Below, one piece after another: positions 42,303-51,025 of a stretch of DNA of 64,000 nucleotides. The position numbers were made by a program, and so were the translations under genes. A model generated the notes under the pieces. It was not told the DNA's origin. It did no database searches and worked only from the letters and a program-made list of their open reading frames with translations. Within the stretch, counting starts at the first letter, position 1. Every line of letters begins with the position of its first letter. Origin of the DNA: Pseudomonas sp. ADAK13 (GTDB lineage: Bacteria > Pseudomonadota > Gammaproteobacteria > Pseudomonadales > Pseudomonadaceae); NCBI RefSeq assembly GCF_012935715.1, contig NZ_CP052860.1, positions 5,766,001 to 5,830,000 on the forward strand, read 5' to 3'.

Positions 42303-45300
42303 CCACGCCTGGCGCCTCATCCTGGCCAGGGACCGGCCGCTCAACCTCCTGATGGTGCGTCGAACCAATAAACATATACATCGCCGGCACCATGAACAGC
42401 GTCAGCACGGTACCGATCGACAACCCGGCGAAGATCACCAGGCCCATGTCATGCCGCCCCGCAGCCCCGGCGCCAGACGCCCACACCAGCGGCACCACCC
42501 CCAGCACCATCGCCGCGGTGGTCATCAGGATCGGCCGCAGACGTACGCCGGCCGCTTCCTCTATCGCTTCACGCTTACTGTGCCCCGCGCGCTGCAGCTC
42601 ATTGGCAAACTGCACGATCAGGATCCCGTGTTTGGTGATCAACCCCAGCAACGTCACCAGCCCAACCTGGGTGTACACGTTGATGGACGCAAACCCCATG
42701 GTGATAAAGGCCAGCGCGCCAAAGAGTGCAGGGGGCACCGAGAACAGGATCACCACCGGGTCGCGGAAGCTTTCGAACTGGAAGGCCAGGGCCAGGTAGA
42801 CGATCAGGATCGAGAACATCAGCAACCCGAAGAACCCGCCCGACTCCTGCATGAACTGGCGCGACTCGCCGGAGAAGTCCGAGGTGTAGCCCGTGGGCGC
42901 AATGTTGGTCAGGATGGTGTTCAGTTTCGCCAGCAGTTCGCCCTGGGCCACGCCGCTGACGCCCGACAGGGTGGCCGAGTTGAGTTGCTGGAAGTGGTTG
43001 ATGGATTCCGGCTGGGTCGAGGTCTCGATGTGTGCCACGGTGCGCGCCTGGATCATGCTGCCGGATGGCGTGCGGATGTAGTAATCGAGAATTTGATCAG
43101 GGTTTAGACGGTCTACCTGCAGCACTTGGGGAATGACTTTGTACGAGCGCCCGGCGGTGGAGAAGTAGTTCACGTAGTTGCCACCCAGCGCGGCGGACAG
43201 CGCCGCGCCGACGTCAGCCTGGGTCATGCCCAGTGCGGCGATTTTTTCCCGGTCGACCACCAGCTTGGCTTGTGGTTTGTCGAGTTTCAGGTCCATGTCG
43301 GAGAAGTAAAACAGCTGCTGTTTCAGTGCCTCGGCCACCACCGCCTGGGCGACTTCGTTGAGGTTTTCCACCGAGTCGGTGGTGGTGATCACAAATTGCA
43401 CCGGCAACCCTTGGGCGCCCGGCAGCGACGGCAGCGGAAAGGCCGCGATGGTGGCGCCCGGTACCTGATTCCATTTCTGCTGAAGTTCCAGGATCAGTTG
43501 GGCCTGGGAACGCGTGCGGTCGTCCCAGGTTTTGAGCAGCACGCCGCCCAAGCCCTGGTTGAGGATGGGCAGCCCGGTCAGCTGGAACATCTGCGCGTAT
43601 TCAGGCTCTTTGTTGGCGATCTGGAACGCCTGGTCGGCAATGCGCTCCATCTGCTGCGGCGAGGCAGTCGGTGGGCCTTTGATCTGCATGAACACCAGCC
43701 CCTGGTCCTCGGTGGGCGACAGCTCGCTTTTGGCAGTCATGCCGCTGGCGGCCACCAGCAGGAACAGCAAGAAACCAAACGTCACCAGCACCGGCCACAC
43801 GTTCAAACCGCCTGAGAGTACGCGGTGGTAACGGCCCCGCAACCAGTCAAAATACTGATCGAGCTTGCGTGCGAAGCGGCCTTCTTCCTGCCCGGACTTG
43901 AACAGTCGCGAGGTCATCATCGGCGACAGCGTCAGCGCCACCACCGCCGACACGGTCACCGCACCCGCCAGTGAGAAACAGAACTCCTTGAACAGCGCCC
44001 CGGTCAGCCCGCTGCGCAGGCCGATGGGCACGTACGCGGCAATCAGCACCACGGTCATCGCGATGATCGGGCCGCCCAGTTCCCGCGCCGCGACCAGTGC
44101 CGCCTCCAGCACGCCTTTACCTTCTTCCTTGATATGCCGGTCGACGTTTTCCACCACGATAATCGCGTCGTCCACCACCAGGCCGATCGCCAATACCAGG
44201 GCGAGCAGGGTCAGCAGGTTAATCGAGTACCCCAGCAGGTACATGATGAAGAACGTCCCTACCAGCGACAGCGGGATCGCCACCAGCGGCACAATCACTG
44301 CACGGAACGAGCCGAGGAACAGGTAGATCACCACCGACACGATGATCATCGCCTCAACCAGGGTTTTCACCACCTCATAAATCGAGGTATTGATGAACGC
44401 CGTGGAGTCATACACGATCTCGCCGCGCACCCCGGTGGGCAGTTGGGACTGCAGCTCGGGGAAGGCTTCGCGCACGCTGTCGGCGACCGTCAGGATGTTC
44501 GCATTGGGGGCCGTCTTGATCCCGATGAACACCGAACGCTTGCCGGAAAACGCCACGCTGCTGTCGTAGCTTTCGGCGCCGAGGGTGACGGTGGCCACAT
44601 CCTCCAGGTACACCAGGGCATCGCCTTTCTGCTTGATCACCAGCCGCTTGAATTCATCCACCGTGTGCAAGTCGGTCCCGGCGGTCAGGTCGACCGTCAC
44701 CGTTTGCCCGCGGGTGGAACCGACGGCAGACAGGTAGTTGTTGTTGGCCAGGGCGGTGGACACGTCCTGGGCGGTCACGTTGTGCGCCGCCAGCTTGTTG
44801 GGGTCCATCCAGGCCCGCAGGGCGAACTGGCGCCCGCCGAGGATCTCGGCGGTTTGCACGCCCTGGATCGAATCCAGCTTGGGCTTGACCACCCGCACCA
44901 GGTAATCGGTGATGTTGTTGGTGGGCAGCGTGTCGCTATAGAAGCCCAGGTACATGGCATCCGTGGTCTGCCCGACCGCCACCGTCAGCACCGGTTCCTG
45001 GGACTGGGCCGGCAGTTGGTTCTTGACCGAGTTGACCTGGGTATTGATCTCGGTGAGTGCCTTGCTGGCTTCGTAGTTCAGCCGCAGCGTGGCGGTGATG
45101 GTCGAGACGCCGGTGATGCTCGTCGAGGACAGGTAGTCGATACCCTGGGCCTGGGCGATGGCCGATTCAAGCGGCTGGGTGATAAAGCCGGCCACCGTCG
45201 ATGCGTCCGCACCGTAGTAGGCCGTGGTGATGGTGACCACGGTGTTTTCGGTGCGCGGCCATTGGTTCACCGGCAGTTCGAAGATCGAACGCAGCCCCAG

Positions 45301-45369
45301 GATCAGGATGAACAGCGAGACGACAATCGCCCAGACCGGTCGCTGAATAAAGGTATCGGTAAGCTTCAT
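42289..45369 (-). CDS. RND multidrug efflux inner-membrane transporter
   Basis: This 1026-residue protein has the AcrB/MexK-type layout: TM1 (VWAIVVSLFILILGLRSI), two large periplasmic loops and twelve membrane segments. The proton-relay Asp pair is in TM4, LAIGLVVDDAIIVVENVDRH at about residues 400-420. The opening MKLTDTFIQRPVWAIVVSLF resembles MexK- and VexB-type pumps. It is last in a minus-strand operon after an adaptor (9 bases away) and an outer-membrane factor, so a full tripartite pump is encoded. Substrates are not predictable from sequence. Confidence 0.93.
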   Translation of the reverse strand: MKLTDTFIQRPVWAIVVSLFILILGLRSIFELPVNQWPRTENTVVTITTAYYGADASTVAGFITQPLESAIAQAQGIDYLSSTSITGVSTITATLRLNYEASKALTEINTQVNSVKNQLPAQSQEPVLTVAVGQTTDAMYLGFYSDTLPTNNITDYLVRVVKPKLDSIQGVQTAEILGGRQFALRAWMDPNKLAAHNVTAQDVSTALANNNYLSAVGSTRGQTVTVDLTAGTDLHTVDEFKRLVIKQKGDALVYLEDVATVTLGAESYDSSVAFSGKRSVFIGIKTAPNANILTVADSVREAFPELQSQLPTGVRGEIVYDSTAFINTSIYEVVKTLVEAMIIVSVVIYLFLGSFRAVIVPLVAIPLSLVGTFFIMYLLGYSINLLTLLALVLAIGLVVDDAIIVVENVDRHIKEEGKGVLEAALVAARELGGPIIAMTVVLIAAYVPIGLRSGLTGALFKEFCFSLAGAVTVSAVVALTLSPMMTSRLFKSGQEEGRFARKLDQYFDWLRGRYHRVLSGGLNVWPVLVTFGFLLFLLVAASGMTAKSELSPTEDQGLVFMQIKGPPTASPQQMERIADQAFQIANKEPEYAQMFQLTGLPILNQGLGGVLLKTWDDRTRSQAQLILELQQKWNQVPGATIAAFPLPSLPGAQGLPVQFVITTTDSVENLNEVAQAVVAEALKQQLFYFSDMDLKLDKPQAKLVVDREKIAALGMTQADVGAALSAALGGNYVNYFSTAGRSYKVIPQVLQVDRLNPDQILDYYIRTPSGSMIQARTVAHIETSTQPESINHFQQLNSATLSGVSGVAQGELLAKLNTILTNIAPTGYTSDFSGESRQFMQESGGFFGLLMFSILIVYLALAFQFESFRDPVVILFSVPPALFGALAFITMGFASINVYTQVGLVTLLGLITKHGILIVQFANELQRAGHSKREAIEEAAGVRLRPILMTTAAMVLGVVPLVWASGAGAAGRHDMGLVIFAGLSIGTVLTLFMVPAMYMFIGSTHHQEVERPVPGQDEAPGVATDR

Positions 45370-45378
45370 GGGACACCT

Positions 45379-46566
45379 TTAGTGTTCTTGGGGAGTCGGC
45401 GCGGGATCGTTCAGCGGCGCGGCGCTGTTATCGACCTTCACCGGCGAGCCATTCTTGAGCTTCATCTGGCCGCTGGTGATCAACAGATCACCTTCCTTCA
45501 CGCCCGACAGGATGGCCACCTGGTCGCCCCGGGTTGGCCCGGTCTTGATGAAGGTCTGTTGCGCCGTCAGCACTTCCTCACCCTTGTCGTTCTTGCTTGA
45601 GGTGGCGATGAACACCGTGGTGCCGTAAGGGTTGTAGGTGACCGACGTCTGCGGAACGGTAAGGTAGCGCTGGGTCGCGCCGGAGGTGACCACGGCGCGG
45701 GCAAACATCCCGGGCACCAGGCTTTGCTTGGGGTTGTCGACGGTGGCTTCCACAGTGACGTTGCGGGTGGTCGAGTCGAACTGGGTGTCGATGGTGCTGA
45801 CCTTGCCGGTGAAGGTTTGATTGGACAGGCCGTCGGCCGTCACCGAAACCCCTTGGCCAATGGCGATGGCCTCCAGTTGGGTCTGCGGCACCGTGAAGTC
45901 GATGTAGATGGGGTCGAAAGTTTGCAGGGTGGCGATCTTGTCGCCGGGGTTGAGGTACTGGCCGGGGTTGACGCTGGTGATCCCGATGCGCCCGGCAAAC
46001 GGTGCGCGTATGGTTTTTTTCGCCACCAGCGCACGCTGTTGCTCGGCGGCGGCGAGCTTGGCTTTCAGGTCGGCGGTGTCGGTGTCCACTTGGGCCTGGG
46101 AGATGGCGTTGACCGCCAGTTGGGCCTTGTCACGCTTGAGGACGATCACGGCCAGGTCGGCGGTGGCCTCAAGGGAATGCAACTGCGCGATGTCCGAGTC
46201 GGCATTCAACTGCACCAGCAGCGCCTGGGCCGCCACCTCTTGCCCGGGCGTGAAGCCGAGGGTGCGTACGATGCCGCCCACCTCGGTGGTCACATCCACC
46301 CCTCTGACCGCCTTCATCGAGCCCACCGCGGTGACATTCGGCTGCCAATCGCTGAAGGGCACCTTCATGGCCGTGACCACGGAGGCGGGCAGGGGCATCT
46401 TGGACTGGGCGATCAGCGCCGAAATCTGCACGAACTTCACCCCGGCAATGATCGCCACAATCACCAGCACCACCACGATCATGACGAGCATCGGCCGCCA
46501 CAGTCGACGCTTGCGCGGTGCGCCGGGCTCGGGTGGCAGGGGAGAGGCAGTAATGACGTCAGCCAT
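45379..46566 (-). CDS. RND efflux periplasmic adaptor (membrane fusion protein)
   Basis: A 395-residue HlyD/AcrA-family adaptor. It has no lipobox; the N-terminal membrane segment (about residues 25-45, MLVMIVVVLVIVAIIAGVKF) anchors it. The lipoyl halves are at VTTEVGGIVRTLGFTPGQEV and TIRAPFAGRIGITSVNPGQY, with a short coiled hairpin between them, followed by a beta-barrel (DPIYIDFTVPQTQLEAIAIG). It lies between the outer-membrane factor (29 bases upstream) and the pump (9 bases downstream). Confidence 0.92.
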   Translation of the reverse strand: MADVITASPLPPEPGAPRKRRLWRPMLVMIVVVLVIVAIIAGVKFVQISALIAQSKMPLPASVVTAMKVPFSDWQPNVTAVGSMKAVRGVDVTTEVGGIVRTLGFTPGQEVAAQALLVQLNADSDIAQLHSLEATADLAVIVLKRDKAQLAVNAISQAQVDTDTADLKAKLAAAEQQRALVAKKTIRAPFAGRIGITSVNPGQYLNPGDKIATLQTFDPIYIDFTVPQTQLEAIAIGQGVSVTADGLSNQTFTGKVSTIDTQFDSTTRNVTVEATVDNPKQSLVPGMFARAVVTSGATQRYLTVPQTSVTYNPYGTTVFIATSSKNDKGEEVLTAQQTFIKTGPTRGDQVAILSGVKEGDLLITSGQMKLKNGSPVKVDNSAAPLNDPAPTPQEH

Positions 46567-46595
46567 GGGTGTTCTCGCTGTATCAAGAGTTCAGT

Positions 46596-48221
46596 TCAGT
46601 CGAACCGTGCCGAATCGGCAGGCGCTGCCTTGTTGTTGGCCGGCATGATCTCGTTCCACGATGGCAGGCCGAAGCGATCCGGGTGGCCCTTGGTGGCAGG
46701 GTCCACATCCGTTCGGTTCCACCAACCGCCCCCCAATGCCTGGAACAGCGCAGTGGTGTCGCTGTAGCGGGAGGCCTGTGCCTTGACCCGCGCAAGCACG
46801 GTGTTCTGGTAGGTCTGTTGGGCGGTGAGCAGGTTGATGTACGCCACGGCACCGAGCTTGAACTGTGCCTGCACCAAGTCCAGGTTGGCTTGCGCGGAGC
46901 GCTCAGCCACCACCTGCTGGTTGAGCGCATCGGCATCGGCTTCCAGCGCCCGCAGCGCGTTGGCCACGTCCTGGAATGCGCCAATCACGGTGCCACGATA
47001 ACGCGCCGCCGACTCGTCGTAGGCCGCCACGGCCGCGCGTTTGCGATGTTCGAGTGCGCCGGCATCAAAGATCGGCTGGGTGATCGACCCGGCCAGGCTC
47101 CACACACCGCTGCCCGCCGAAAACAGCTTGGTGCCGCTGGCCACCGTGGAACCCACCGACCCGGTAATGCTGAACTGCGGCAACTGATTGGCCACGGCCA
47201 CGCCTATGTTGGCGCTGGCCTGGTGCAGTTGCGCCTGGGCAGAACGCACGTCCGGGCGTTGGCCCACGATGGCCGAGGGCAGGCTGACCGGCAGTTCTTC
47301 CGGCAAGTGCAGGGAGGCCAGGTTGAAGCGCTCGTCCCGGTCCTGATTGGGAAACCGGCCGAGGTAGGCCATCAACTGGTTGCGGGTCTGCGCCAATTGC
47401 TTTTGCAGGGGCGGCAAGCTGGCACGGGTTTGCGCCAGTGCGGTCTGCTGCGTCAGGACGTCGCTATCACCGATGGCACCCAGCCGCCGCTGCGACTGCA
47501 GCACGTCGAGCTGGTCGCCCTGTAGCCGGATGATTGCCTCGGTAGAGGCGATTTGATCACGTATCGACGCCAGGCTGACCGCGGTATTCACCACATTGGA
47601 GGTCAACGTGAGGTAAGTCGCCTCCAGCTGGAAGCGTTCGTACTCGGCTTGCGCCGTGGTGGATTCGATTTGCCGGCGCGTACCGCCGAACACATCCGGG
47701 GCATAGGACACGCTCAACGACGCCGAACTCACCGTGAGAATCGGCGACTCCGGCAAGCCCGAGGTCACCCCCGATACCTTCTCGCGGGCTTTCTGCACAT
47801 TGCCGCTGACGGAAGGGAACAACGACGCCTGGTCGGCATAGACCAACTCGTTGGCCTGGCGCAACGCGGCTTGAGCGGCGGTGACATCCGGGTTGGCGCG
47901 CAAGGCTTCTTCGACCAGGGCGTTGAGGGCTGGCGAACGGAACAACGTCCACCATTGCCCGGGAATATCCATCCCGGCGATCAGCCGCTGCGCCGCGCCG
48001 CCGGCGTCGATGTCGGCCTTGGCGGTAGCGGTTAGCTTTTCCCGTGAGTAATCAGCGTTAGCGGGCACCTCGGGGCGCGCGAAATCGGGCCCGACGGTGC
48101 AACCCGCGAGGGCAATGCACAGCAGGCTCAACGGAGCCAGAAGGTGTGGTTGTCGAAAAAGGGCGCGGGGCTGCGCCACTTGTTGCGGTCCCGATGCAAG
48201 CTGCCGAGGCTGCTCTTTCAT
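46596..48221 (-). CDS. RND efflux outer-membrane lipoprotein (NodT/OprM family)
   Basis: This 541-residue protein has a long basic N-terminus, then a signal with lipobox LAGC at residues 38-41 (SLLCIALAGCTVGPDFARP). The lipidated Cys is typical of the OprM/NodT group. Two OEP repeats follow, with paired segments such as ALRQANELVYADQASLFPSV and YINLLTAQQTYQNTVLAR. It is the first gene of the pump operon, which is the reverse of the usual adaptor-pump-factor order in pseudomonads. No TetR or LysR regulator gene adjoins it. CAGAGT precedes the ATG. Confidence 0.9.
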   Translation of the reverse strand: MKEQPRQLASGPQQVAQPRALFRQPHLLAPLSLLCIALAGCTVGPDFARPEVPANADYSREKLTATAKADIDAGGAAQRLIAGMDIPGQWWTLFRSPALNALVEEALRANPDVTAAQAALRQANELVYADQASLFPSVSGNVQKAREKVSGVTSGLPESPILTVSSASLSVSYAPDVFGGTRRQIESTTAQAEYERFQLEATYLTLTSNVVNTAVSLASIRDQIASTEAIIRLQGDQLDVLQSQRRLGAIGDSDVLTQQTALAQTRASLPPLQKQLAQTRNQLMAYLGRFPNQDRDERFNLASLHLPEELPVSLPSAIVGQRPDVRSAQAQLHQASANIGVAVANQLPQFSITGSVGSTVASGTKLFSAGSGVWSLAGSITQPIFDAGALEHRKRAAVAAYDESAARYRGTVIGAFQDVANALRALEADADALNQQVVAERSAQANLDLVQAQFKLGAVAYINLLTAQQTYQNTVLARVKAQASRYSDTTALFQALGGGWWNRTDVDPATKGHPDRFGLPSWNEIMPANNKAAPADSARFD

Positions 48222-48385
48222 ATTTACTCTGATTAATCAGTAGGTTGACTGCTTTATTGGTTGAGCGATGAATGCAGGCGCATCGGTTAGGGCCGCCGAA
48301 AAATGGCTCGCGAGTAGCCGAATTCAAATCAGTGTAGGTGGTGCCGGCCGGTACGCAATGTCAGTACGTGCCGACCCTTAATGAA

Positions 48386-48402
48386 AATGCGTTATGCGCA
48401 TT
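48386..48402. promoter_or_regulatory. Inverted repeat in the efflux/sulfonate intergenic region
   Basis: AATGCG, five bases, CGCATT. It lies in A+T-rich DNA between divergent genes (48222-48538), about 140 bases before the GTG of the sulfonate-type binding protein and 165 before the efflux operon. It may be an operator for either. The remaining 317-base gap shows A+T-rich promoter-like DNA but no gene. Confidence 0.4.
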
Positions 48403-48538
48403 AATATTGAATTAGGTTATGCAATATAAGTATTTTACATGCGACCATTAGCACCTCATGGTAGCTGTCCCTACGAACACTGCCGAGACCGCGCGCGCGG
48501 ATCGACTTGAAATGCCTGAGAGGGCATCTGGAGCGAAC

Positions 48539-49495
48539 GTGCGTTATCTGACAAAACTGGCGGCCGGGTTGGCCGCTACCTTGCTGTGCCTGACCGCGAA
48601 CGCGCAAACGCTGGTGGTCGGAGACCAAAGCTACAACGCCCAGGCCGTGATGGAAGCGGCGGGGGTGCTGGACGACCTGCCCTATACCCTTGAATGGAAG
48701 CAATTCACCGCCGGCTCACCGGTCGCCGAAGCGCTCAACACCAACAGCCTGGACCTCGGCTTGCTCGGTGATGCGCCCGTGCTGTTCCTGGGCGCGCTGG
48801 GCGCGCCGATCAAGGTGATTGCCATCAGCCGGCAAAATCTCGAAGGCGTGGCCATCCTGGTGAAAAAGGACTCATCGATCCACAGCCTTGCAGACCTCAA
48901 AGGCAAGCGCGCGGCCATCTGGAAAGGCTCCTGGAGCCAGCAATTGCTGCTGACTGCACTGGACAAAGCCGGCGTGCCAAAGGACTCATTGGACCTGCGC
49001 TACCTCAGCGCACTGGATGCTTCCCACGCGCTGGAAGGCGGCTCCGTTGACGTCATCGCCACCTGGGAACCCTACGTCACCCAACAGGAACGCCAGGGTG
49101 CGCGGGTGCTGGCGACCGCCGACGGGTTGATCCCGGCCCAGAGCTTCGTGGCCGCCAGCACCAAGGCCGTCGACACCAAGCGTGCGCAAATCAGCGATTT
49201 TCTCCAACGCCTGAAAAAAGCCCGTGACTGGACGCGCCAAAGCCCGGCCAACGCCGACGCGTACGCAGACGCCTGGGCCAAACGCACCCGCGCCGACGCC
49301 GACATTGCCCGCGCCTGGTTCGCCCGTGCGCGTACCACGGTCGAACCTGTGACAGCCCAATCACCGGTAGAAGCGCAAAAGACCGTGGACTTTTTCGCCA
49401 GCCAGGGTCTGGTCAAGTCCTACCCGGCTGCCACGTTGTTCGATGACTCCTTCGCCGCGTCGCTGCAGCCTGCCGTCGCCAAAACCCAGCCCTGA
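48539..49495 (+). CDS. Aliphatic sulfonate/taurine-type ABC substrate-binding protein
   Basis: A 318-residue periplasmic protein of the SsuA/TauA family. The signal peptide ends at ANA, and the mature part starts QTLVVGDQSYNAQAVMEAAG. It continues with ALNTNSLDLGLLGDAPVLFL, LADLKGKRAAIWKGSWSQQL and VDVIATWEPYV. I chose GTG 48539 because GGAG lies five bases upstream and it begins the signal peptide; the frame stays open to 48458. It is followed 23 bases later by a flavin monooxygenase gene. No permease or ATPase gene adjoins, so it must share those elsewhere. Confidence 0.85.
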   Translation: MRYLTKLAAGLAATLLCLTANAQTLVVGDQSYNAQAVMEAAGVLDDLPYTLEWKQFTAGSPVAEALNTNSLDLGLLGDAPVLFLGALGAPIKVIAISRQNLEGVAILVKKDSSIHSLADLKGKRAAIWKGSWSQQLLLTALDKAGVPKDSLDLRYLSALDASHALEGGSVDVIATWEPYVTQQERQGARVLATADGLIPAQSFVAASTKAVDTKRAQISDFLQRLKKARDWTRQSPANADAYADAWAKRTRADADIARAWFARARTTVEPVTAQSPVEAQKTVDFFASQGLVKSYPAATLFDDSFAASLQPAVAKTQP

Positions 49496-49518
49496 ACGCT
49501 TCAAGGAATACCTTAGTC

Positions 49519-50844
49519 ATGACCAAACGACAGCTCAAACTAGGCGCCTTGACCATGGGCTGCGGCGGGCCTGGCCGCCACAATCTATGGCTCGACCCTC
49601 AACTGCCGGCCGACGCCAGCGTCAATGTCGACTGGTACATCGACATCGCGCGCCAGGCCGAAGCGGCGTTGTTCGACCTGATGTTCATTGTCGACAGCCA
49701 GTTCATCACCCCGGGCTCGCCCTCCCACTACTTGAATCGCCTGGAGCCGCTGACGTTGTTGTCGGCGCTTGCCGTGAGCACCCGGCATTTGGGCCTGGTC
49801 GGTACGCTGACGACCTCCTACAACTCGCCGTATAACGTCGCGCGACGCCTGGCCTCACTCGACCTGATCAGCAAAGGCCGCGCCGGCTGGAACGTGGTCA
49901 CCAGCGGAGACGCCGGCACCGCCGGCAACTACAGCCGCGACGAACATTACGATTACGACACCCGCTACGGCCGGGCAGCCGAGCACGTCCAGGTGGTGCA
50001 GGGCCTGTGGAACTCCTACGAGGACGATGCATTCGTGCGCGACCGGGCCACGGGCCAGTTCCTCGACCCGAACAAACTGCACAGCCTGAATCACAAGGGC
50101 GAGCACTTCTCCGTGGTCGGCCCGCTGAATATCCAACGCTCACCCCAAGGCCAACCGGTGATCTTCCAGGCCGGCGACTCGGAACAAGGCCGCGACCTGG
50201 GGGCCGCCACCGCCGATGTCATCTTCACCCATGCCGCGAGCATCGAGCAGGGCCAGGCGTTTTACCGGGATATCAAGGGCAGGGCGGAGCGACATGGCCG
50301 TGATCCCGGGCAATTGCTGGTAATGCCCGGCGCCGAGATTTATGTGGGCGATACCGACGAACAGGCCCGTGAAATCGAACAGCACTATCACCAGGCCGAT
50401 CACAGTTTCGAGCTGGCGTTGAAGGAGTTCGGGCGCAATTTCGGCTGGCATGATTTCACCCAGTACGACCTTGACGCGCCGTTTCCGCAGGAGAGTCTGG
50501 AGGCGGCACGCAGCAGCTTCTTCACCGCCGCCAAACGCATTGCTGACCAGGCCCAGGAGAAAGGGTTTACGTTGCGCCAGGCGGTGGAGTTTGGTCGGCA
50601 GCTGCGCCCGGGTGCCTTTGTCGGGTCGGCGCAGACGGTGGCGAGCAAGATGGCGGACTGGTTTGAAGCACGGGCGGTGGATGGGTTCAATATCTACATC
50701 GGGCATCCGGAGCAGTTCAAGCGGTTTACGCAGGAGGTCATCCCGTTGTTGCAGGCCCGTGGCGTGTACCGCACGGCGTATGAGGGGACGACGTTGCGGG
50801 AGAGTCTGGGGTTGGCGATTCCGCGAGGGGTTCGTAAAAGGTAG
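49519..50844 (+). CDS. FMN-dependent monooxygenase, NtaA/SnaA/DszA (SoxA) family
   Basis: This 441-residue luciferase-like TIM-barrel protein has the family segments LGLVGTLTTSYNSPYNVARR, LDLISKGRAGWNVVTSGDAG, YDTRYGRAAEHVQVVQGLWN and PVIFQAGDSEQGRDLGAATA. Members use reduced FMN from a partner reductase to oxidise sulfur or nitrogen compounds, such as nitrilotriacetate, dibenzothiophene sulfone or alkyl sulfur compounds. The sulfonate-type binding protein just upstream points to organosulfur use under sulfur limitation. The substrate and the partner reductase are not shown by the sequence. Confidence 0.86.
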   Translation: MTKRQLKLGALTMGCGGPGRHNLWLDPQLPADASVNVDWYIDIARQAEAALFDLMFIVDSQFITPGSPSHYLNRLEPLTLLSALAVSTRHLGLVGTLTTSYNSPYNVARRLASLDLISKGRAGWNVVTSGDAGTAGNYSRDEHYDYDTRYGRAAEHVQVVQGLWNSYEDDAFVRDRATGQFLDPNKLHSLNHKGEHFSVVGPLNIQRSPQGQPVIFQAGDSEQGRDLGAATADVIFTHAASIEQGQAFYRDIKGRAERHGRDPGQLLVMPGAEIYVGDTDEQAREIEQHYHQADHSFELALKEFGRNFGWHDFTQYDLDAPFPQESLEAARSSFFTAAKRIADQAQEKGFTLRQAVEFGRQLRPGAFVGSAQTVASKMADWFEARAVDGFNIYIGHPEQFKRFTQEVIPLLQARGVYRTAYEGTTLRESLGLAIPRGVRKR

Positions 50845-50910
50845 TCGATGTCGCCATACCCTCACGATAAAAGTGCCCACTGAACTCGCTGCTCAGGTCG
50901 AGTCTTTGTG

Positions 50911-50938
50911 CTAAAGGTTTTCGGTTTTCTACCGACAG
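50911..50938 (+). promoter_or_regulatory. FliA (sigma-28)-type promoter of the chemoreceptor gene
   Basis: CTAAAGGTT at 50911-50919, eleven bases, then ACCGACAG at 50931-50938 approximates the FliA consensus TAAAGTTT-N11-GCCGATAA. It lies about 90 bases before the chemoreceptor ATG, as expected for a flagellar-regulon gene. Confidence 0.55.
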
Positions 50939-51025
50939 TAACGGAGGAGGCCAAGTTTTCCGTTCGCCCGATGTTACCTGCCAAGATTGCCGCTAAATGC
51001 TTTTCGAACCTGAGCGAAAAAATCC

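Noticed and set aside
44134..45600. A 488-codon plus-strand frame opposite the RND pump and adaptor genes
   Set aside because: It is antisense to conserved RND motifs and its His/Gln/Arg-rich product resembles no protein family.
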